5,974 nt of DNA from Methanosarcinaceae archaeon UBA470 (GTDB lineage Archaea > Halobacteriota > Methanosarcinia > Methanosarcinales > Methanosarcinaceae): NCBI GenBank assembly GCA_002508425.1, contig DAKU01000003.1, positions 4,411-10,384 on the forward strand, given 5' to 3'. Every line of letters begins with the position of its first letter. Within the stretch, counting starts at the first letter, position 1. A program made the translations under genes and the position numbers. The notes below the pieces were generated by a model, which saw only the letters and a list, made by a program, of their open reading frames with translations, did not search any database and was not told where the DNA came from. Positions 1 to 4,820 of the stretch are shown piece by piece.

Positions 1-126
1 TTCCTGATACTGGCTTTTATTGCCTATGTATTGGGCGCACGTGGAGTTGCCGGAATGTCGATGGACATCGCAAAGTGGCTTGTGATACTCTTTATTATAC
101 TGGCAATAGTAACGTTTATCCTGTGA
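1..126 (+). CDS. DUF1328/UPF0391 small membrane protein, C-terminal part
   Basis: The window opens inside this frame, which reads 41 residues to a TGA stop; the start lies to the left. Two hydrophobic segments flank a short polar, glycine-rich turn (LGARGVAG, then MSMDIAKW). This two-helix pattern, with an LGARGVAG-type motif between the helices, matches the DUF1328/UPF0391 family, for example E. coli YtjA, whose members are only about 50-60 residues. About 10-15 residues are therefore probably missing at the left edge. It is expected to be an inner membrane miniprotein. Its biochemical role is unknown, and nothing here adds to it. A hairpin with a T-rich tail follows directly, so it appears to end its transcription unit. 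Confidence 0.85.
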   Translation, partial: FLILAFIAYVLGARGVAGMSMDIAKWLVILFIILAIVTFIL

Positions 127-135
127 TGGGATCAT

Positions 136-169
136 GTGGCTAATAACCACTGAGAAAAATTTTCTTTTT
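136..169 (+). terminator. Probable terminator after the DUF1328 gene
   Basis: A short GTGG/CCAC stem (136-139 with 147-150) is followed by an A-then-T palindrome and a T-rich run ending at 169. Hairpin plus oligo-T ten bases after a stop codon fits archaeal intrinsic termination, where the T-tract matters most. The stem is only four pairs. Confidence 0.5.
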
Positions 170-419
170 GAAGGGTAGCAACATGAAAAAAGAACTTGCA
201 ATCACTCACTTAGAAATCTAAGGATGAATGAATAATTTATATGGGGAACTCCTCCGTTCCTCCAATCCTGGGTGAGGGGGTAAAACCTCTCAAATCTTTT
301 TTACAAATTATATTTTAAAAGGCCATTGGATGAGAAGAATATCTCCAATTAGAACCCAGGAGTTTTAGGAGATAATTATCCATGAAAAGTTAAATTGAAT
401 ACAATAGGAGAGGAAAGAA
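170..419. other. Gene-free spacer with TATA-like box and tandem hairpins
   Basis: No frame here is long enough to call a gene. A TTTATATG box at 236-243 resembles an archaeal TATA element. It is followed by a GGAAC/GTTCC hairpin (245-249 with 256-260), a GAGG/CCTC hairpin (274-277 with 286-289), and T6 at 297-302. The hairpins with T6 look like a second terminator or the end of a short RNA. Ribosome-binding-like AGGAG stretches near 367-371 lead only to a three-codon frame. Function is not established. Confidence 0.35.
245..302 (+). terminator. Tandem hairpins ending in T6, terminator-like
   Basis: Two consecutive perfect short stems (5 and 4 pairs) are followed eight bases later by six T residues. 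This is terminator-like on the + strand, but no coding gene directly precedes it. It could end read-through from the DUF1328 gene or end a small RNA. Both are inferences. Confidence 0.35.
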
Positions 420-548
420 GTGTGGGCTAAAAAACTAATTAAATATTTGATTCTGGCTGTACTGGGAATAGTAATGGGGGGAAAATTCAAGCTTGGAATG
501 AAATTAGTTAACTCCTATGTGATTTGGAAAGAGATGAGGAAGCACTAG
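420..548 (+). CDS. Possible 42-residue membrane miniprotein (weak)
   Basis: A GTG start is preceded at about 9 bases by GGAG (407-410), a reasonable ribosome binding site. The 42-codon frame ends in TAG. The N-terminal half (after WAKKLIKY) is hydrophobic, with LILAVLGIVMGG, and could form one membrane helix; the C-terminal half is basic. Against it: the second half overlaps, in another frame, DNA that reads convincingly as a decayed TPR unit, so that part of the peptide may be out-of-frame noise. I do not recognise a family. It is listed because of the ribosome binding site and the helix, not because expression is likely. Confidence 0.2.
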   Translation: MWAKKLIKYLILAVLGIVMGGKFKLGMKLVNSYVIWKEMRKH

Positions 549-583
549 GATCCTTTGATAAAGCCACAGAACCGGATTCATAA
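491..583 (+). pseudogene. Relic of one tetratricopeptide repeat unit
   Basis: Read from 491, the frame gives AWNEIS, a TAA stop at 509-511, then LLCDLERDEEALGSFDKATEPDS and a second TAA at 581-583. Aligned to the 34-residue TPR consensus, W falls at position 4, L at 14, A at 20, F at 24 and A at 27, all in exact register and with only the in-frame stop breaking it. The unit closely resembles those of the intact TPR gene at 3037-4581, for example DLDRPDEALKAYDKAVEFD. Upstream the frame soon loses TPR character. This is best read as the remnant of a larger TPR gene, perhaps a paralogue. It has no visible start and is very unlikely to be translated. Confidence 0.65.
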
Positions 584-726
584 AATACGACTCTTTTCTC
601 ATTTTGTTCATATATAAATCCCCATTGGTATATCCAAAACTCTAACGTTTAAAACTTAGGTCACACATGAACGTCATAATAAACGAAAGAGTATCCATAT
701 AGGATAAATCCTGAAATACTTCAGCA

Positions 727-763
727 ACTTCATTTTGTACTTCTAGCCTATATAATATGAAGT
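727..763. repeat. Inverted repeat around the candidate TATA box
   Basis: ACTTCAT (727-733) is repeated in inverted form as ATGAAGT (757-763) around a 23-base centre. With one bulged A, the flanking GC can extend the pairing. The candidate TATA box sits in the right half, so a regulator site or a cruciform is possible. No regulator is known. Confidence 0.35.
749..758 (+). promoter_or_regulatory. Candidate TATA box for the amylase gene
   Basis: CCTATATAAT resembles an archaeal box A. Transcription starting about 25 bases downstream (near 775-785) would give a leader of roughly 215-225 nt before the amylase ATG. Long leaders are common in Methanosarcina. No clear purine-rich BRE precedes it, so this is a composition-based guess. 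Confidence 0.35.
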
Positions 764-816
764 GCAATTGTGATACAAATCTATGGGGTATGTGAAGAAA
801 AAAATTATCAACAATA

Positions 817-850
817 GAGTTTGTTTTAAAACTCCTACTTTTCCTTTTTC
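817..850 (+). terminator. Leader hairpin 1 with T-rich tail
   Basis: GAGTTT (817-822) pairs with AAACTC (829-834) over a six-base loop. The pyrimidine-rich stretch CTACTTTTCCTTTTTC follows immediately. Its form is that of an intrinsic terminator placed about 150 bases before the amylase start. Confidence 0.4.
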
Positions 851-856
851 GGTTAT

Positions 857-894
857 AGCAGGCAAAAGATGAAAGCTTTACTTGTCCTGCTTTT
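857..894 (+). terminator. Leader hairpin 2 with T4 tail
   Basis: AGCAGG (857-862) pairs with CCTGCT (886-891), extendable by about three pairs with one bulged T. The loop contains the perfect palindrome AAAGCTTT (872-879). The stem runs straight into TTTT (891-894). This is the strongest terminator-like hairpin in the amylase leader. Confidence 0.4.
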
Positions 895-909
895 AGTTCT
901 CAATAAATT

Positions 910-935
910 CTCACAGTAGTGAAAAAGTGAGTTTT
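910..935 (+). terminator. Leader hairpin 3 with T4 tail and a competing stem
   Basis: CTCAC (910-914) pairs with GTGAG (927-931), followed by TTTT. The same CTCAC can instead form a tetraloop hairpin with GTGA at 919-922, so two mutually exclusive folds exist. It lies 62 bases before the amylase ATG. Confidence 0.35.
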
Positions 936-997
936 GAAACAGGTTCGTAGTTTATCGACTCGCAGAATTACAAAGCAAAGGCTTGTGGGAATAGCTT

Positions 998-2473
998 ATG
1001 AGAAACGGTATAATGATGCAATATTTTGAATATGCAATGGCAAATGATGGTCAGCATTGGAAAAACTTAAAAGCTGACGCCCCTCATTTAAGTGAACTGG
1101 GGATTACAGCTGTTTGGATACCACCTTGTTTCAAAGGTACCTCTTCCAGTGATACAGGTTACGGTGTGTATGATTTATATGATTTGGGGGAATTTGAGCA
1201 GAAGGGCACCGTAAGAACAAAGTATGGAACTAAAGATGAGTTGATTGAAGCTATTAATGCACTGCATGAAAATGGAATACAGGTATACGCCGACATAGTG
1301 CTTAGCCATAAAGCCGGAAGCGATGAAACTCAGACCTTTAAAGTGATTGAGGTTGAAATTAACGATAGGAACAAAGTTATTTCAGATCCTTATGATGTTA
1401 AAGGCTGGACTAAGTTCACCTTCCCGGGAAGAAATAATAAATATTCTGATTTTAAATGGTCTTTTGAGCATTTTACCGGTATTGATTACAATAACGCAAA
1501 TGGAAAGACTGCCGTGTATAAAATTCTCGGAGATAACAAGGATTGGGCGGAGAATGTTGACAAAGACTTCGGCAACTTTGATTATTTGATGTTTGCTAAT
1601 ATTGATTTTAATCATCCCGACGTTAAAAATGAAATATACAACTGGTTTAAGTGGTTTGTAAATGAAACAAAGATCGATGGTGTAAGAATTGATGCAATCA
1701 AACATATAAATCAGGATTTTATAAGAGATTTCTTAAAGTTCATTAAAAATGAGCAGGGTGAAGAATTTTATGTTGTAGGCGAGTATTGGATATCAAACCA
1801 TGAGGTATTAGACGATTATTTGGATCGAGAAGAACATCTTTTGGATTTATTTGATGTTTCACTGCATTTTAATTTCTACAGGGCATCTAAAGAGAGTAAT
1901 AACTTTGATATGAGGACAATTTTCGACAATTCGTTAGTTAAGACTCAACCCATGTTTGCAGTAACCTTTGTAGACAACCACGATTCGCAACCGATGCAGT
2001 CATTAGAGTCCTTTGTGGAGGAGTGGTTCAAGCCGTTGGCATATGCATTGATCTTGTTAAGAAAGGATGGCTATCCTACAATCTTCCACGGGGATTACTA
2101 CGGAATTGCTAATGTAGAAGGGCACAGTCCAATACGAGAAGTTATTGATAATCTAATCAGAATGAGAAGAGAGAGTGCATACGGAGAACAACAGGACTAT
2201 TTCGACCATGGAAATACAATCGGCTGGGTAAGGCTTGGAACTGAAGAGCATCCGAATGGTTGTGCGGTAGTAATGACGAACGGATCCGACGGCGAAAAGG
2301 AGATGTACGTGGGAAATATTCATTCGGGTGAGATATGGATTGATCGTGTCGGCAATAATCCTGTGGAAGTAGTTATTGATGAACAGGGAAAAGGAATATT
2401 TCCGGTTTCAGGAGGTTCAGTTTCCTGCTACACAAAAAAAGAATATGTCTACTCTCTCTCTCTAAAACATTAG
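998..2473 (+). CDS. Cytoplasmic alpha-amylase (GH13 family)
   Basis: This is an endo-acting alpha-1,4-glucan hydrolase, expected to degrade glycogen or maltodextrin inside the cell. The 491 residues match the usual length of intracellular alpha-amylases, and there is no signal peptide. The N-terminus NGIMMQYFEY begins the (beta/alpha)8 barrel. Conserved region I is DIVLSH (99-104); region II GVRIDAIKH carries the nucleophile D232; region III GEYW carries the acid/base E262; region IV FVDNHD carries D329. A long B domain (about 105-205) includes GWTKFTFPGR and DYLMFANID. A C-terminal beta domain follows from about 400. Region I has Ser103 where the family usually has Asn, a calcium-site position. 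An in-frame TAG at 992-994 makes ATG 998 the first possible start; upstream GTGGGA is a weak ribosome site. It is the only confident gene in its immediate stretch, and its leader may be regulated. The end contains A7 and (CT)6 runs, and the stop is TAG. Confidence 0.96.
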   Translation: MRNGIMMQYFEYAMANDGQHWKNLKADAPHLSELGITAVWIPPCFKGTSSSDTGYGVYDLYDLGEFEQKGTVRTKYGTKDELIEAINALHENGIQVYADIVLSHKAGSDETQTFKVIEVEINDRNKVISDPYDVKGWTKFTFPGRNNKYSDFKWSFEHFTGIDYNNANGKTAVYKILGDNKDWAENVDKDFGNFDYLMFANIDFNHPDVKNEIYNWFKWFVNETKIDGVRIDAIKHINQDFIRDFLKFIKNEQGEEFYVVGEYWISNHEVLDDYLDREEHLLDLFDVSLHFNFYRASKESNNFDMRTIFDNSLVKTQPMFAVTFVDNHDSQPMQSLESFVEEWFKPLAYALILLRKDGYPTIFHGDYYGIANVEGHSPIREVIDNLIRMRRESAYGEQQDYFDHGNTIGWVRLGTEEHPNGCAVVMTNGSDGEKEMYVGNIHSGEIWIDRVGNNPVEVVIDEQGKGIFPVSGGSVSCYTKKEYVYSLSLKH

Positions 2474-2600
2474 CTTTCACTCCATAGTTATTTACAGAGT
2501 GTAGTATTAAAACAGAAATCTAAGGAGATAATTGAATATCCTTTATTAGAGATCCAATTAATAAGCGTTAAATAAAACCATAGCATTTTTACAATAGGGC

Positions 2601-2849
2601 ATGGTGCTATTTGTTGGCGCAAATAGCTTCATCATGATTAGCTATTATCCAGGCTTCGACAACCTGGATAGTTTGCTCCAATCATGGACATTCCCCTCAA
2701 TCTCTAAAACTAGAAGATTTTATTGAGTGTTTGAGCGGAGTGAAAGTCATAAAATACATTTAACTGTGTGTATGACTTCCGATTCGGGCGTTTTAAGAAA
2801 ATTCCCGATCTTCCGGGGGACAAATTTCTGTTTTCAGGATATTTTTTGA
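2601..2849 (+). pseudogene. Possible decayed coding frame interrupted by TGA
   Basis: From ATG 2601 the frame reads 41 residues (SYYPGFDNLDSLLQSWTF and onward) to TGA at 2724-2726. It then stays open from 2727 to another TGA at 2847-2849, including HKIHLTVCMTSDSGV, which is faintly like the beta-strand segments of DDE transposases. The other two frames are also open over parts of this stretch, so the correct frame cannot be decided by eye. I do not recognise a family. It may be a broken transposase or simply chance open DNA. Confidence 0.2.
2606..2686. repeat. Overlapping inverted repeats able to form alternative hairpins
   Basis: Stem A: GCTATTTG (2606-2613) with CAAATAGC (2620-2627), perfect 8 bp, loop TTGGCG. 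Stem B: TATCCAGG (2646-2653) with CCTGGATA (2663-2670), perfect 8 bp, 9-base loop. Stem C encloses B: CATGATT (2633-2639) with AATCATG (2680-2686). A competing stem D pairs AATAGCT (2622-2628) with AGCTATT (2640-2646), and would break both A and the base of B. The dyads are exact; whether they act as RNA or DNA is unknown. Confidence 0.6.
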
Positions 2850-3007
2850 TGCAATTACTGGCATTTATTGAGTTTGTTTTAAATCGTCTTAATTTTCCAT
2901 CTATTATTCAGAACTCTATGTGTTCAAAATTATTGGAACCCGTGAATTCATTTATTGTTGATCTTTTTAGGGGGCCGCCACTCCACACTACAACCGCAGC
3001 CCGGTAG
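2768..3007 (+). CDS. Unrecognised 79-residue open frame (doubtful)
   Basis: The frame is open from 2753, with GTG 2768 as its first plausible start, and ends at TAG 3005-3007. The product is rich in aromatic and aliphatic residues (FLFSGYFLMQLLAFIEFVLN could be a membrane-like helix) and ends in a proline/threonine tail encoded by the GC-rich island. There is no clear ribosome binding site. It overlaps, in another frame, the open stretch ending at 2849. It could be a fragment of a frameshifted gene, since a different frame to its left (2638-2763, with KLEDFIECLSGVKVIKYI) closes just where this one opens. No family is recognised. Confidence 0.2.
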   Translation: MYDFRFGRFKKIPDLPGDKFLFSGYFLMQLLAFIEFVLNRLNFPSIIQNSMCSKLLEPVNSFIVDLFRGPPLHTTTAAR

Positions 3008-3024
3008 TACCTGATGGCGGGGGT
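2971..3024. repeat. GC-rich palindromic island beside the TPR gene stop
   Basis: About 69% of these 54 bases are G or C, in a spacer that is otherwise about one third GC. CCGCCA (2975-2980) is inverted as TGGCGG (3015-3020), and the centre contains the dyad GGTA-G-TACC (3003-3011). Its position 13 bases beyond the TPR stop codon would allow a terminator stem on the minus strand, although only a short A/T stretch follows. A dispersed repeat or the end of an inserted element is equally possible. Confidence 0.45.
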
Positions 3025-3036
3025 AGTTGTCTCCTT

Positions 3037-4581
3037 CTAGATCACAGAAGAAGGGAAGGTTCTTCGCACAGATTGCTTAATGGGCACCTGGTCAGACTTT
3101 TTGTGATCACAGCTCATTTCAACCTTAATTCCATTCATGTCTACTTTAAAATTTTCTATATATTCAAAGAAGACAATAAAAATAAGAATAACCATTGAAG
3201 CTATTAGAAGAGTACAAAAAATGTTGTCCGAAATTTTCCCAATCCAAATAAGATAATACGAACCTATCATAGAAATAATTACAGGAATACTAAGTACTAC
3301 TTTCTCAAATAAATGATTAGAAGGCAAATGGATATGTTTTTTCTCAATAGCTCGAAGATTTCTCCTTGCCTTTATATTTATGGAATCAGAATTCACGGCT
3401 TTAGTAAAACAGTCAAATGCTTTATTATAATATTTTTGTTGTGCATATATCCAACCTAGATTATTATATATTTCCGAAATAAGAGAAGCTTTCTGGTAAT
3501 TAGGGGTATTTAACGCAACGTGAAGCGCCATTTTATATGCTTTTTCTGCCTCTTCAAATGCCTCTTCATCTGCTAGAATATCACCAAGGGTTCCCAAAAA
3601 AAATGGGTTTGAAGAGTCAATTTGAAGGGCAATTCTTATTTCTCCCTCAGCTTCAGAATATAGCCCCTTTTTCCTCAAAGCATTTGCATAGTTGTTATGA
3701 GCTTCTTTATTTTTAGAATCAAATCGAACGGATTTGTCGTATGCTTTTAGTGCTTCTTCATTCATTCCAAAGAGAGAGAGAACATTACCTTTATTATACC
3801 AGACTGTGGAATTATAGAAGTCAAGTGCTATTGCTTCATCATACACTTTCAGTGCTTCTTCATACCTCTCAAGATGATATAGTATATTAGCCTTGTTTAT
3901 GAAAATATCTGGATAATCTTGACTAAGTTCAATTGCTTTGTCGTACGTCTTCAGTGCTTCTTTGTATTTCCCAAGTTCAAAAAGAGCAGTTCCTTTATTA
4001 TACCAGATTATTGAATTACCTTGATCGAATTCAACTGCTTTGTCGTATGCCTTCAGAGCTTCATCAGGCCTATCAAGATCCATGAGTGTGGCGCCTTTAT
4101 TGGACCAAGCTTCTGGATAATCCGTTTTAAAGGCTATCGCTTCCTCATATGCCCTTAGTGCGCCTTCATGTCTTTTAAGGTAAGAGAGAGCATTGCCTTT
4201 ATTATACCATACTCTGGAAGCATAAGATTTGACTTCTATTGTTTTTCCATGTATTTCCAATGCTATTTCGTATATTTTCAGTGCTTTTTCGTATGTTTCC
4301 AATGCTTCTTCGTATTTGCCAAGATTAGAAAGTGTATTGCCTTTATTAAGCAACACTTCCCTAAAAAACGAATTAATATCAATTACCTTGTTAAATTCAT
4401 TCAGTGCTTCTTCATATATTTCGAGATTAAACAGAGAACAGCCTTTACAATATAGGGCTTCAATATAATCTGCTTTGATTTCAATAGCTTTGTTGTAAGC
4501 TTTTATTGCCTTTTCATATTCTTTTGATTTGAAAAAGGTATTACCTTCTTTATACAAAGCAACTGCATTTTCTAGAGGCAT
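3037..4581 (-). CDS. TPR-repeat protein with two C-terminal membrane helices
   Basis: The 514 residues begin with about eleven tetratricopeptide repeats (roughly 6-402), most exactly 34 residues, with recurrent motifs such as WYNKGNAL, YEEALKAYDKAIEL. TPR arrays form superhelical protein-binding scaffolds; the partner here is unknown. Unit 3 (74-121) is 48 residues because of extra heptads; unit 10 is also longer. A charged linker leads to two hydrophobic helices (about 428-447 and 454-475) and a short hydrophilic tail with FKVDMNGIKVEMS. There is no N-terminal signal, so the TPR part is probably cytoplasmic and membrane-anchored, although topology is inferred. Only a weak ribosome site precedes ATG 4581. 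A 15-base palindrome lies 43 bases upstream. The stop is TAG, with 42 open codons beyond it. The methyltransferase gene lies 239 bases upstream on the same strand. Confidence 0.9.
   Translation of the reverse strand: MPLENAVALYKEGNTFFKSKEYEKAIKAYNKAIEIKADYIEALYCKGCSLFNLEIYEEALNEFNKVIDINSFFREVLLNKGNTLSNLGKYEEALETYEKALKIYEIALEIHGKTIEVKSYASRVWYNKGNALSYLKRHEGALRAYEEAIAFKTDYPEAWSNKGATLMDLDRPDEALKAYDKAVEFDQGNSIIWYNKGTALFELGKYKEALKTYDKAIELSQDYPDIFINKANILYHLERYEEALKVYDEAIALDFYNSTVWYNKGNVLSLFGMNEEALKAYDKSVRFDSKNKEAHNNYANALRKKGLYSEAEGEIRIALQIDSSNPFFLGTLGDILADEEAFEEAEKAYKMALHVALNTPNYQKASLISEIYNNLGWIYAQQKYYNKAFDCFTKAVNSDSINIKARRNLRAIEKKHIHLPSNHLFEKVVLSIPVIISMIGSYYLIWIGKISDNIFCTLLIASMVILIFIVFFEYIENFKVDMNGIKVEMSCDHKKSDQVPIKQSVRRTFPSSVI
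4252..4314 (-). repeat. Three tandem 21-bp units inside the TPR gene
   Basis: On the coding strand, 4314-4294, 4293-4273 and 4272-4252 encode YEEALET, YEKALKI and YEIALEI. The units are in phase and differ by a few bases. A fourth, much more diverged heptad (HGKTIEV) may follow at 4251-4231. The array explains the 14 extra residues in TPR unit 3. Confidence 0.75.
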
Positions 4582-4820
4582 TTAATACTTTCATATGCTT
4601 TTAATTCCTTAAAAATTGTTTTGTTTGTTCTGAACAAAATACATCAATTCCGATTAACTTGATTCTTTTTACATTATGAATATAACTATCTCCATTCTTC
4701 TCTACTATTCTATTTATCACAAATATGGATACAATCCTCCCTTTCCAAAATGCTCATTTTCTTTGGGTCATACATATTCAGGAAATATGGATCATGGCAG
4801 GAAAAATTGACATTACCCAC
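4582..4820. other. Spacer between the methyltransferase and TPR genes
   Basis: This spacer is AT-rich, with no supported gene. It contains the palindrome at 4624-4638 and a CATATT/AATATG hairpin (4773-4778 with 4784-4789) without a T-tract on the minus strand. A promoter for the TPR gene should lie here, but no single TATA box stands out. Confidence 0.5.
4624..4638. promoter_or_regulatory. Perfect 15-base palindrome upstream of the TPR gene, operator-like
   Basis: TTTGTTC, a single T, then GAACAAA form an exact dyad 43-57 bases upstream of the TPR start codon. Its size and position suit a dimeric DNA-binding regulator near the transcription start. The regulator is not identified. Confidence 0.4.

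Larger units (their letters stand above)
2474..3036. other. Gene-poor spacer with inverted repeats and possible decayed coding DNA
   Basis: No terminator with a good T-tract follows the amylase; only a CACTC/GAGTG stem (2478-2482 with 2497-2501) and a TAATTG/CAATTA pair (2529-2534 with 2555-2560) are visible. The middle holds overlapping inverted repeats. The right part has open stretches in all three + frames and a GC-rich island next to the TPR gene stop, each listed separately. It looks like a mixture of structured and degraded sequence. Confidence 0.5.

Noticed and set aside
170..218. A 12-codon frame from ATG 183 (MKKELAITHLEI)
   Set aside because: It is too short to support, with no conservation evidence and only a weak ribosome-site-like GAAGGG upstream.
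1347..1705. Open frames of about 80-107 codons on both strands inside the amylase gene
   Set aside because: They lie wholly within a gene whose own frame carries all conserved GH13 motifs; they show no family resemblance and no ribosome sites.
2434..2463. A7 and (CT)6 runs at the amylase 3' end as a phase-variable switch
   Set aside because: They affect only the last residues after the conserved C-terminal domain, and the protein already has family length, so slippage would change little.
2646..2670. A stem-loop faintly like a tRNA T-arm
   Set aside because: The loop is 9 bases without the conserved TTCGA-N-T pattern at the right place, and no acceptor, D or anticodon arms surround it.
4168..4468. 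Two + strand open frames opposite the TPR gene
   Set aside because: Their repetitive phenylalanine/cysteine-rich products are the mirror of the TPR repeat codons on the coding strand.
3700..4560. Regularly spaced similar sequences about 102 bases apart, superficially like an array
   Set aside because: The spacing equals 34 codons and the repeated words encode WYNKG and EEALKAYDKA of the TPR units; this is protein repeat structure, not CRISPR.
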